From Comamonadaceae bacterium (lineage in GTDB: Bacteria; Pseudomonadota; Gammaproteobacteria; Burkholderiales; Burkholderiaceae): 12,536 nucleotides of DNA. The notes below the pieces were generated by a model. It made no database searches and had not been told where the DNA came from. It worked only from the letters and a program-made list of their open reading frames with translations. Below, piece by piece: positions 1-7,250 of this stretch (its first letter is position 1; every line of letters starts with the position of its first letter). The position numbers and the translations under genes were made by a program. Location: assembly GCA_947377705.1 (NCBI GenBank), contig CANCGU010000056.1:1-12536 (forward strand), in the 5' to 3' direction.

Positions 1-1641
1 AACAACGCGATGGAGCAAGAGCTGGCGCGCAGCATTGTGCAAATCGGTGGCATCAAATCTGCACGTGTGCATTTGGCGGCACCTAAGCAAAGCGTGTTTG
101 TGCGTGACCGCGCACCCACCAAAGCTTCGGTCATCATCACCCGTTTGCCAGGCCGCACCATTTCTTCAGCCAACGTGCAAGCCATCATCCAATTGGTGGC
201 TTCTAGCGTGCCTTACCTTGCCCCTGAAAACGTGTCGGTGGTCGACAACTTTGGCAGCTTGATGAACGACATGTTGACGGAAGCGCCTTTGGGCTTGACC
301 GCGCAACAGCTTACCCACAAGCAGCAGATGGAAGACCTCTATCGCACCCGCTTGATTCAGTTGTTGGCTCCCATCGTGGGCGAAACCAACGTGACTGCAC
401 AGGTGAGCATGAGCTTGGATTTCACGCAAACCGAAGTGACCACCGAAGACTTTGACTCACAAGACAAAGGTCCGAAGACACGTTCTGAGTTGTTTGTGGA
501 AGACCGCAACACCTTCCGTGATGCGATTGGTATCCCTGGTGCGTTGTCCAACACACCGCCAGCACCCACCAACCCACAGGCCACCACGCAAACCAACGCC
601 GACCCATTGAAGGGCGTGAGCGAAAAAGGCGTGCAAGTCACGGCACGTAGCACCAAAAACTACGAACTCGACCGCGCTGTGCGCCACACCAAAGGCGCCA
701 TGGGCGTGATCACCAAAATTGGCGTGGGTGTGCTGATCAACGAGCGCCCTGTGGCGCCTGGTGCCAAGGTTGAGAAGAATCCCGATGGCTCGACCCCAAC
801 GTCAGTGCCATACACCCCCGAAGAAATCGAACGTTTGAACCAATTGGTCAAAGGCGCTGTCGGCTTCAACAACGACCGTGGTGACGTGGTCACCGTGGTA
901 GGCACCAAGTTTGAGCCTCAGTACGATCCCACCGTGATTCCTTGGTGGCGCGATGAAAACTACCAAGTCATGGTGAACGCCGGTGTGGTGGGCGGTATCT
1001 TCTTGCTCATCCTCTTGACTGTGGTTCGTCCGATGGTGCGTCGTTTGTTGGCCCCCGAGATCGATCCCAAAGCCTTGGCTGCGGCAGCCGCAGATGCAGC
1101 GACCAACCAAGCCCAGATGGCGATTGATGTGGCCACGGCCGAGAACGCTGCGGCGCAAGCGGCAGCGGCCCACGCCAAGAAGACACACGAAGGCGAAATG
1201 CTACGTATTTCTGAAGAAGCCATGCGTGCCGCTGAAGAGTCTGCCCGTTTGGCACAAGATGCAACCCGCACAGCTGAAGAAGCCCGCATTGCGGCAGAAG
1301 CCAAGGCTGCAGCCGATGCTTTGGCCGCTGAAGAGGCGCGACTCCGCGAAGAAGCGTTGCGCGCTGAACGGGATGCACAAATTGCAGCCGAAGCGGCAGC
1401 ACGCCATGCGGCCACTACCGCGGCTGAAGAATCATCTGAAGAAATTGAAATTGAAGAAGGCGAATCACTGGAATCGGTGAAGGCCCGTATGGCGAGCATG
1501 AAACCTAAGAAACAGTCGATTTCTGCGGACTTGCTTAACACAGCCAATTCGTATGACGATAAAGTGGCGTTGATTCGCATGATCATGGCTGAGGACTCCA
1601 CCCGCGTGGCGGGCGTGCTCAAGAGCTTGATCGAGAAGTAA
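1..1641 (+). CDS. fliF: Flagellar MS-ring protein FliF, 5'-truncated by the window edge
   Basis: FliF forms the inner-membrane MS ring that anchors the rotor and houses the export gate. The reading frame is open from base 1, so the N-terminus, TM1 and the first ring-building domain lie upstream; 546 residues remain. Residues 1-90 match the FliF ring-building region (ELARSI, KSARVHLA, then SVFVRD). An IPGALSN segment near residue 178 and a NYELDRAVRHT segment near 220 are also typical of FliF. TM2 is about residues 325-342 and ends in TVVRPMV. The cytoplasmic tail is unusually long, about 200 residues: residues 350-480 are an Ala/Glu-rich, probably helical linker, followed by the C-terminal FliG-binding module (481-546, containing LLNTANSYDDKV). 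The stop is TAA at 1639-1641, 23 bases before fliG. Identity is near certain; the long Ala-rich linker is the oddity. Confidence 0.97.
   Translation, partial: NNAMEQELARSIVQIGGIKSARVHLAAPKQSVFVRDRAPTKASVIITRLPGRTISSANVQAIIQLVASSVPYLAPENVSVVDNFGSLMNDMLTEAPLGLTAQQLTHKQQMEDLYRTRLIQLLAPIVGETNVTAQVSMSLDFTQTEVTTEDFDSQDKGPKTRSELFVEDRNTFRDAIGIPGALSNTPPAPTNPQATTQTNADPLKGVSEKGVQVTARSTKNYELDRAVRHTKGAMGVITKIGVGVLINERPVAPGAKVEKNPDGSTPTSVPYTPEEIERLNQLVKGAVGFNNDRGDVVTVVGTKFEPQYDPTVIPWWRDENYQVMVNAGVVGGIFLLILLTVVRPMVRRLLAPEIDPKALAAAAADAATNQAQMAIDVATAENAAAQAAAAHAKKTHEGEMLRISEEAMRAAEESARLAQDATRTAEEARIAAEAKAAADALAAEEARLREEALRAERDAQIAAEAAARHAATTAAEESSEEIEIEEGESLESVKARMASMKPKKQSISADLLNTANSYDDKVALIRMIMAEDSTRVAGVLKSLIEK
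1441..1638 (+). other. FliF C-terminal FliG-binding module, copy 1 of a duplicated module
   Basis: This encodes residues 481-546 of the visible FliF. It opens with EIEIEEGESL, continues through a basic stretch to LLNTANSYDDKVALIRM, and ends at the FliF C-terminus. In characterised FliF proteins the extreme C-terminus is the part that docks into the FliG N-terminal domain. A clearly related module ends the small protein at 4058-4723. That the two copies share ancestry is read from the alignment; that this copy binds FliG follows from family knowledge. Confidence 0.8.
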
Positions 1642-1664
1642 TAAATTTTCCGAGGATTTGAATC

Positions 1665-2699
1665 ATGGCTGACGACTCTATTTTGATGACCGACAAACTG
1701 CGTGCTGAGCTCGCGGGCATTACCAGCACCCAACGTGCTGCCGTCTTGATGCTCTTGCTCGGTGAAGAGCAAGCGGCAGAAATCATCAAGTACTTGAGCC
1801 CCAAAGAAGTTCAGGCGTTGGGCGCTGCGATGGTGCAGGTGGCCAACTTCTCGCAAGAAGCGGTGAACTTTGTGCTGGACGAATTTGTCGACCATTTGAA
1901 GAACCAAAACAACGTCAGCATCGGCGGTGCAGACTATGTTGAAAAAGTCATGCGTCTGGCACTGGGCGATGACAAAGCGGCTTCGGTGTTGGGCCGCATC
2001 ATGCCGGGTCAAGGCACTAAGGGGCTAGACATTTTGTCGTGGATGGATGCACGCGGCATTGCCGACATGATCCGTGGCGAACACCCCCAAGTCGTGGCCA
2101 TCATCTTGTCGCTCTTAGAGAGCGAAGTGGCGGCGGATGTTTTGAACTACCTGCCACCCGACACCCGCCCTGAGGTTATTCAACGTGTGGCCAGTTTGGA
2201 CACGGTCCAGCCTTCGGCGATGGCCGAACTCGAAGCCATCATGAAGCAACAGTTCTCAAAGAACGCGTCGGCCCAGTCATCGAGTTTTGGTGGCATTCAA
2301 GCCGCAGCCAAAATCATGAACTTGACCAAAACGGCCCTGGAAGCCAGCATCATGAACGGTTTGAACGAAATTGATCCTGACTTGATGCTCAAGATTCAAG
2401 ACAACATGTTCACCTTCGAGAACTTGGTCAGTGTGGACAACAAAGGTATTCAAGTGCTCATGCGCGCTGTTGAGCCTGACATGTTGATGATGGCCTTGAA
2501 AAATGCCAGCGAACCTTGCCAAGCACGATTCTTTGACAACATGTCTGAGCGTGCGCGCGGTATGTTCCGCGATGACATGGAGGCCAAAGGGCCACAACGC
2601 ATGGCGGACGTGGAAGATGCGCAAAAGCAAATCATGCGCAAAGCGCGTAAGTTGTCCGATTCAGGTGAATTGATCTTGGGCGGCGCAGACTTTGTTTAA
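1665..2699 (+). CDS. fliG: Flagellar motor switch protein FliG
   Basis: FliG is the rotor switch protein: its N-terminal domain binds the FliF tail, the middle domain binds FliM and the C-terminal domain meets the stator. The product is 344 residues, close to the family norm of about 330-350. The middle-domain EHPQ motif is at residues 139-142. All five charged residues important for torque in E. coli FliG (K264, R281, D288, D289, R297) have exact counterparts with identical spacing: K279, R296, D303, D304 and R312. The ATG has a purine-rich site, CGAGGA at 1651-1656, eight bases upstream. It follows fliF by 23 bases and its stop overlaps the proposed fliH start, so it is a member of the same operon. 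Nothing looks degraded, so it should be a working torque generator. Confidence 0.98.
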   Translation: MADDSILMTDKLRAELAGITSTQRAAVLMLLLGEEQAAEIIKYLSPKEVQALGAAMVQVANFSQEAVNFVLDEFVDHLKNQNNVSIGGADYVEKVMRLALGDDKAASVLGRIMPGQGTKGLDILSWMDARGIADMIRGEHPQVVAIILSLLESEVAADVLNYLPPDTRPEVIQRVASLDTVQPSAMAELEAIMKQQFSKNASAQSSSFGGIQAAAKIMNLTKTALEASIMNGLNEIDPDLMLKIQDNMFTFENLVSVDNKGIQVLMRAVEPDMLMMALKNASEPCQARFFDNMSERARGMFRDDMEAKGPQRMADVEDAQKQIMRKARKLSDSGELILGGADFV

Positions 2700-4071
2700 T
2701 CAACCCCATCCCGTTCGGGCTGACGTTCCTTGGCAGCCCAATGCAGGCATCACCCAAAAGCTGAGCAGCCGTGGGTATGCCACAACCAGCTGGACCAGTG
2801 ATGAGCCTGAGCCATTCGCGGACCTGGGCTATCCAGCCAAGTCTGGTGGATTCTCGGCTGCGCACTACCAGCCGATGCGTCAACCGCTGTCGCCACAAGC
2901 CCAAGCTTCGCTGGCGCTTTTAGAAGGCGAGCACCGCAACGAATCGTTTGGTGAAGAAAAATCTCCGTCCCAAGTTGGTTCAGAGACCAACGCGCATTTG
3001 CCGTTTGTCATGGACTCATTTGGTGCGACACGTCGCTCTAAGTTGCGTGTCAACGTCGATCCCTCCGTGCTGCAACGCGCTTTGGCGCAAGCGGAGTTGG
3101 CGGAGACTTTGGTGGTCAGCCCCATCACATCGGATGAAAAAGTGGCCGACCCCATCGTGATTCATCCCGATGTGCCAGATGAAGTGATGGTCGAACCTCT
3201 GCCCATAGACGCAGCGCCTGTTGAGCCCCTAGAGGTGGTTGAACCTGAAGTCGTTGCTGAAGCTGTTGAAGAGACGCCAACATTGTCAGCAGAGCCTGAG
3301 TTGCCCGCTGTTGTGGGTGGAATCTCTGCTGAAGAAGTCGTGCAACGTGAGACCGAACAATTTGCCAAAGGCTTGGCCCAAGCGCAAGAAGAAGCGGCGA
3401 CCCAGCTGGCTGAAGCGGTTGAAAAGGCCATGGCCGAAGGTTTAGCCAAAGGACTTGAACAAGGTAAAGCAGAAGGTCTGGAAGAGGGACAACGGCTAGG
3501 TTTAGAGCAGGGCCTAGAGCAGGGAAAAGAACAAGGCCTGAAAGAGGGCGAGCAAGCGGCGCGTGAAGCTGTGGCCGAAGAAATGGCAGCACAGCGTGTA
3601 TTGTTTGAAAACGCGTCGAACGAGCTGAACGGCTTGATGGCAGACCCTAAGAAATTTTTTGAACCACTCAAACGCCTGGCCCTGCATATTGCAGAGCAGG
3701 TCGTGGTGGGTGAGCTTCAAACCTCCAGCAAAGCGATTGAGCGTTTGGTTCAGCGTTGCTTGGATGAGCTGGATCACCCCGTGCATGGTGCGGTGGTGTT
3801 GGAGCTCAACCCAGAAGATAAAAACCGTTTAGAAACGCAAAGTGCTGACTTCATCAAAGGCATGCGCCTTGAAGCTGTGCAGGACATGCAACCCGGCAGC
3901 GTACGTGTCTTTGCCAACGACACGGTGGTCGAAGATTTGGTGGCACATCGCCTTGAAGGCTTGGCGCGTGCCTTGCTGGTGGATGTGTCTGAGTGGCGTG
4001 AGAAGTCGCCTTTGGCGCAACCCGTCTCAGAGACGCAAGAAGAAGTGGAGGACAACGATGTTCATTCCTGA
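2692..4071 (+). CDS. fliH: Flagellar export-ATPase regulator FliH, extended form
   Basis: FliH dimers bind the FliI ATPase, restrain it and link it to the C ring. The product is 459 residues if translation starts at TTG 2692, about twice the ~235 residues of the enteric protein. Residues 1-245 are an extension without recognised domain, rich in Pro, Glu and Val (about 150-220), with a more ordered patch near 105-140. Residues 246-290 are an unbroken glycine ladder (separate entry), the hallmark of FliH. From about residue 320 comes the FliH/type III stator C-terminal domain (FFEPLKRLALHIAEQVV, later PGSVRVFANDTVVEDLV). The TTG start overlaps the fliG stop by 8 bases, which suggests coupling, but no clear ribosome site is visible; the only in-frame ATG nearby is at 2875. 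Identity is strong and the start is uncertain. Confidence 0.93.
   Translation: MFNQPHPVRADVPWQPNAGITQKLSSRGYATTSWTSDEPEPFADLGYPAKSGGFSAAHYQPMRQPLSPQAQASLALLEGEHRNESFGEEKSPSQVGSETNAHLPFVMDSFGATRRSKLRVNVDPSVLQRALAQAELAETLVVSPITSDEKVADPIVIHPDVPDEVMVEPLPIDAAPVEPLEVVEPEVVAEAVEETPTLSAEPELPAVVGGISAEEVVQRETEQFAKGLAQAQEEAATQLAEAVEKAMAEGLAKGLEQGKAEGLEEGQRLGLEQGLEQGKEQGLKEGEQAAREAVAEEMAAQRVLFENASNELNGLMADPKKFFEPLKRLALHIAEQVVVGELQTSSKAIERLVQRCLDELDHPVHGAVVLELNPEDKNRLETQSADFIKGMRLEAVQDMQPGSVRVFANDTVVEDLVAHRLEGLARALLVDVSEWREKSPLAQPVSETQEEVEDNDVHS
3427..3561 (+). repeat. GxxxG glycine ladder in FliH
   Basis: Codons 246-290 of FliH spell AxxxG, then nine further xxxG steps, then xxxA. Glycine occupies residues 250, 254, 258, 262, 266, 270, 274, 278, 282 and 286 with no break, and alanine caps both ends (246 and 290). 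This A-G-ladder-A pattern is a known FliH feature thought to mediate close helix packing in the dimer. Intervening positions are mostly Gln, Glu, Lys and Leu. Ten consecutive glycines look long to me; the family length distribution would have to be checked. Confidence 0.9.
4047..4051 (+). promoter_or_regulatory. Shine-Dalgarno site fixing the start of the FliF-tail-like gene
   Basis: GGAGG lies six bases before the ATG at 4058, inside the 3' end of fliH. It is among the strongest ribosome sites in the window and decides the start at 4058 over an upstream in-frame ATG at 3842, which would bury 216 bases in fliH and has no such site. Confidence 0.8.
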
Positions 4072-4723
4072 CGTCATCAATACCTTGTTGATGGGTTTGA
4101 TTTTCATGGTTGTGATTGTGACCATCGTGCGTCCATTCGTGCTCAATATGGTAGGCCAAGTGGCCTCGAACAGTGACATGCAAAAAGCAGCCGTCGCCGC
4201 GGTTGAACGCGAGATGATTCGCAAAGCCGAATTGTTTGAAGCCCAACGTGCTGACAAAATCAAATACCAAATGTTGCTCTTGGAAAAACCGGAAAAACCA
4301 AGACCTAAACCTGTTTTCGAATCAGAGCCAGAACCCGAAGTGGTGCCTGAACCTGTGGCAGAGGTGGTCCCTGAGACCACCTTGCAAGAGGAGACTGCCG
4401 AGGTCACCGAAGCGCCTGTGGAAGAGACGCCTGCCGATGCGGTGGCTGTTGAGGATGAAGCCGCAGCCGATACGCCCGTCGATGCTGTCGGCGAGGAGGC
4501 CTTGGCAGATGGTGAAATTGAAATTCGCGAAGGCGAGAGCTTGGCCGAAATCAAAGAGCGCATTCGCAAAGAGCAGCAAAAGGCCAAAAAGCCAACCATC
4601 CCACCAGAATTGCTCAACAGCGCGAACAGCTACGAAGACAAAGTTGGCGTTGTCCGCATGGTGGTGCAAGCAGACCAGAGCCGAGTGGCCGCCGCCATTC
4701 GCGGCATGATTGAAGTGAAATAA
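4058..4723 (+). CDS. Small membrane protein resembling FliF TM2 plus FliG-binding tail
   Basis: This 221-residue protein is not one I can name. It starts with a single membrane helix (about residues 5-27) ending in TIVRPFV, which parallels TVVRPMV at the end of FliF TM2. A charged helical stretch follows (about 40-75), then an acidic Pro/Glu/Val/Ala-rich, probably disordered linker (about 85-152). The last 69 residues (153-221) align with the FliF C-terminus: EIEI.EGESL, then LLN.ANSY.DKV, then SRVA and a terminal IE.K. All FliF ring-building domains are missing. The ATG has GGAGG six bases upstream, and the gene overlaps the fliH end by 14 bases and precedes fliI by 10, so it is co-expressed with the export ATPase genes. 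I infer an inner-membrane protein with a cytoplasmic tail able to bind FliG. It could alternatively be a non-functional partial fliF duplicate, but the intact frame and strong ribosome site argue against decay. Confidence 0.88.
   Translation: MFIPDVINTLLMGLIFMVVIVTIVRPFVLNMVGQVASNSDMQKAAVAAVEREMIRKAELFEAQRADKIKYQMLLLEKPEKPRPKPVFESEPEPEVVPEPVAEVVPETTLQEETAEVTEAPVEETPADAVAVEDEAAADTPVDAVGEEALADGEIEIREGESLAEIKERIRKEQQKAKKPTIPPELLNSANSYEDKVGVVRMVVQADQSRVAAAIRGMIEVK
4514..4720 (+). other. FliF-like FliG-binding module, copy 2 of a duplicated module
   Basis: This encodes residues 153-221 of the small membrane protein between fliH and fliI. It matches copy 1 (1441-1638) over its full length with a short insertion in the basic segment. 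The best-conserved core is LLNSANSYEDKV against LLNTANSYDDKV in FliF. Codons differ at many synonymous positions in this core (for example AACAGCTAC against AATTCGTAT), which points to an old duplication under protein-level constraint rather than a recent copy. Confidence 0.8.
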
Positions 4724-4733
4724 AACCCTACCC

Positions 4734-6053
4734 ATGCTCGACTTTGCCAAAGAAGTTCAAGGCAGCTTGCCCAAGCTGCGCACCCCCGAGCCGCAACGCA
4801 GCGGCACCTTGGTGCGCCTCGTTGGCCTGACTTTGGAGACGCGCGGCATCATGGCCCCGTTGGGTGCTTGTTGTGAAGTGCTAGGCCAGGGGGGGCATCG
4901 TGTCGAAGCCGAGGTGGTGGGTTTCAATGACAAAACCTTGTACCTGATGCCGTTCACCGACCCTGTGGGTGTGGGACCTGGCGACACAGTGCGCATCATG
5001 TCCAACTCAGGACAAGTGCGCTTGGGTAACGAATTGTTGGGGCGTGTGATTGACGGTCGCGGTGTGCCGATTGACGGCAAGCCCATGCCTTACCTGCCCG
5101 ATCAACTCAGCCTTTTAGGTTGTCCGCTCAATCCCATGGAGCGTGGCCCGATTGAAGAAGTTTTGGATGTGGGCGTCAAAGCCATCAATGGCGCCTTGAC
5201 CATTGGTCGTGGTCAGCGCATCGGTTTGGTGGCGGGTTCGGGTGTGGGTAAGAGTGTGCTCTTGGGCATGTTGACCCGTTTCACCAAAGCCGACATCGTG
5301 GTGATTGGTCTGATTGGCGAACGTGGCCGCGAGGTGCAGGCTTTTATCACCGAGTCATTGGGTGAAGAGGGTTTGGCCAAATCTGTCGTGGTTGCCGCAC
5401 CTGCCAACGTGTCGCCTGTGCTTCGCCTCAAAGCGACGCACATGACACATGTGATTGCCGAATATTTCCGCGACCAAGGTAAAAACGTGTTGATGCTGTG
5501 TGACAGCTTGACCCGTGTGGCCCATGCGCAGCGTGAAATTGGCTTAGCGATTGGCGAACCGCCGACGGCCAAAGGCTATCCCCCGTCGGTGTTCGCCTTG
5601 TTGCCCAATTTGATTGAGCGGGGTGGCGTGGGCCGTCACGGTCATGGTTCGATCACTTCCATTTACACCGTGCTGGCCGAAGGCGATGACGCCTCTGACC
5701 CCATTGTGGACATTGCACGCGCTTCGCTGGACGGTCAAGTGATGTTGTCGCGCCGCTTGGCTGATCAAGCGCATTACCCCGCGATTGACTTGAACGGTTC
5801 AATTTCACGCGTGATGCAGTCACTGGTCAGCCCTGATGAGTTGAAGCAATCCAATAAGTTGCGACGTTTGTGGTCGGTGTACCAACAAAATGCAGACTTG
5901 GTGCAAGTGGGCGCCTATGAAGCTGGCTCTAACCCCGAGTTGGATGAGGCCATTCGCTTGCGTGAACAAATCGTCGACTTCTTACGGCAAGACATGGACA
6001 AGGGGCAAGACTACGCCATGACGCGTAACCAACTGAGCCATATGTTGTCATGA
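4734..6053 (+). CDS. fliI: Flagellum-specific export ATPase FliI
   Basis: FliI is the F1-beta-like hexameric ATPase that helps unfold and deliver substrates to the flagellar export gate. The 439-residue product matches the usual FliI length of about 435-460. The Walker A loop GSGVGKS is at residues 168-174 and the Walker B strand LMLCD at 253-257, followed by the family-typical segments TRVAHAQREIGLAIGEPP and SRRLADQAHYPAID. The N-terminal beta-barrel region (about 20-90) is complete. The ATG at 4734 lies 10 bases after the preceding gene with no convincing ribosome site, so translation may depend on coupling. Its TGA overlaps the fliJ ATG as ATGA, the standard tight fliI-fliJ link. Confidence 0.98.
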   Translation: MLDFAKEVQGSLPKLRTPEPQRSGTLVRLVGLTLETRGIMAPLGACCEVLGQGGHRVEAEVVGFNDKTLYLMPFTDPVGVGPGDTVRIMSNSGQVRLGNELLGRVIDGRGVPIDGKPMPYLPDQLSLLGCPLNPMERGPIEEVLDVGVKAINGALTIGRGQRIGLVAGSGVGKSVLLGMLTRFTKADIVVIGLIGERGREVQAFITESLGEEGLAKSVVVAAPANVSPVLRLKATHMTHVIAEYFRDQGKNVLMLCDSLTRVAHAQREIGLAIGEPPTAKGYPPSVFALLPNLIERGGVGRHGHGSITSIYTVLAEGDDASDPIVDIARASLDGQVMLSRRLADQAHYPAIDLNGSISRVMQSLVSPDELKQSNKLRRLWSVYQQNADLVQVGAYEAGSNPELDEAIRLREQIVDFLRQDMDKGQDYAMTRNQLSHMLS

Positions 6054-6490
6054 AGCCGCGCGCCGCCTGGCCCGTGCTGGCCAAAAAAGCCAAAGAAAAA
6101 TGCGAAGAGGCGCAGGCTGGACTGATAAAGGCGCGTGACCGAGTGACGCAGTTGGAGCAAAGCCGTCGCCGCATGGAGTTGCTTTACGTTGACTATGTTG
6201 CGCGTAGCAAAGAGGCCGAAAAGCGCCCCCACAGCATGTCGGAGACATTGAATTTTCGTGGGTTTATGCAGCAGCTTCAGTCACTGATCAGTCGCGTGGA
6301 CGTTGATTTGATGGAGGCCTCGCATGCCCTAGAGCTTGCCCGTTTGGTGTTGAAAGCGGCTGAACAAAAACGCATTCAAATGGAAACGTTGGTCGAGCAG
6401 GACATGAAGACGGTGCGTGACTTTCACCGCAAGCGCGAACAAAAAGAGATGGATGCCGCAGGCATCACCCTCTACAACCTCAAACATTAA
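6050..6490 (+). CDS. fliJ: Flagellar export chaperone FliJ
   Basis: FliJ is a small antiparallel coiled-coil protein resembling the F1 gamma stalk. It sits in the FliI ring and helps energise export through FlhA. The 146-residue product is highly charged, almost wholly helical by composition and free of membrane segments, with two long heptad-like stretches (about 10-60 and 75-135). Length and position directly after fliI with an ATGA overlap fit FliJ, whose sequence is otherwise poorly conserved. It closes the first flagellar block; the next gene is convergent with only 12 bases between the two stops, and I see no hairpin terminator there. Confidence 0.93.
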   Translation: MKPRAAWPVLAKKAKEKCEEAQAGLIKARDRVTQLEQSRRRMELLYVDYVARSKEAEKRPHSMSETLNFRGFMQQLQSLISRVDVDLMEASHALELARLVLKAAEQKRIQMETLVEQDMKTVRDFHRKREQKEMDAAGITLYNLKH

Positions 6491-6502
6491 CGCAGCGCAA
6501 CC

Positions 6503-7243
6503 CTAGGCGTGAATCCAACCCGCTTGTAGCCAATGCCAGTAGTTGGGTTTGAAGGCCCATGGCATCCAAGATGTCTGTGCTTCGGGGGAAAACACTTGGC
6601 TGGTGAGATGGTCATGCCACGCATCCTTGGCGCCTACGCTGGTTAAGAGCTTTTGCGAGAAAGCAGCTTCTAAGCTTTGCTTGGCGGTGACGTGATGGCT
6701 CCATACATTCAAGCCAGCGGGTAGCAATCGACCATCTGTGGGTCCTGACCATACATCGTGCAAGCTGCCCCAGTGACGGCCTTTGAGTGTAGTTTTGAGT
6801 TGCGCCAACTCATGTTCAGCACGTTTCACATCAGGCACACGAAAACGGTGTTGGCCCAAGACATTGTCAAACCAAATACAGGCTTTGGGATGCTGTTGTA
6901 GCAGGTCGGGCAGCGAAGCCAGTGCGTCTTGGCGATGGTGGTGTATGTCGATGCCTTGCGCTTTCAGCAGAGGACCATGACGCCAATTGAACAACCCAGG
7001 TGCCAAAGGGTCAATGTCGTATGCGTCAATGCGCTCAAAGCGAGACAACCAGTTCGGCGGCATCATCCAGCCCGCACTGCCCCCGATCAACAGCAAGTGG
7101 TCTGACTTGGGCGTGACTTGCGCCAAGAATTGCTCAATCAATTGACGTGTGGGTTGCCAGCGCTTGCTGGCGTAATAGGCGTGCACATGCCAGCTCAGGC
7201 CGCCTGTGCCGCCGGCATGAATGACGTCACGAATCAAGCCCAT
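6503..7243 (-). CDS. Unrecognised Rossmann-fold, methyltransferase-like protein
   Basis: I do not recognise this gene by name. From ATG at 7243 it encodes 246 residues without signal peptide or membrane helix. Residues 50-59 (LLLIGGSAGW) look like a nucleotide-binding beta strand and loop, and an acidic pair follows in YDID (D76, D78). A second strand, IWFDNVLG, comes later. Together these resemble class I SAM-dependent methyltransferase or spermidine-synthase-like folds, but the glycine loop is not canonical. It is rich in Trp and His. An upstream TTG at 7315 would extend it 24 residues but into the preceding gene; ATG 7243 lies 7 bases after that gene's stop and is preferred. It is probably co-transcribed with the adhesin-like gene and runs against the flagellar genes. 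No flagellar role can be read from the sequence. Confidence 0.72.
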   Translation of the reverse strand: MGLIRDVIHAGGTGGLSWHVHAYYASKRWQPTRQLIEQFLAQVTPKSDHLLLIGGSAGWMMPPNWLSRFERIDAYDIDPLAPGLFNWRHGPLLKAQGIDIHHHRQDALASLPDLLQQHPKACIWFDNVLGQHRFRVPDVKRAEHELAQLKTTLKGRHWGSLHDVWSGPTDGRLLPAGLNVWSHHVTAKQSLEAAFSQKLLTSVGAKDAWHDHLTSQVFSPEAQTSWMPWAFKPNYWHWLQAGWIHA

Positions 7244-7250
7244 GGGGTAC

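Noticed and set aside
960..2012. A 350-codon open frame on the minus strand across the fliF/fliG junction
   Set aside because: It is antisense to two certain genes, rich in Ala and Ser because the sense strand codes for an Ala/Glu-rich linker, and has no family resemblance.
3842..4057. Possible N-terminal extension of the FliF-tail-like protein from ATG 3842
   Set aside because: It would overlap fliH by 216 more bases, adds a sequence rich in Trp, Arg and Cys unlike a real domain, and lacks the strong ribosome site found before ATG 4058.
6481..6515. Possible bidirectional terminator between the convergent fliJ and methyltransferase-like genes
   Set aside because: Only 12 bases separate the stops, and I could find no GC-rich hairpin with a T-run on either strand.
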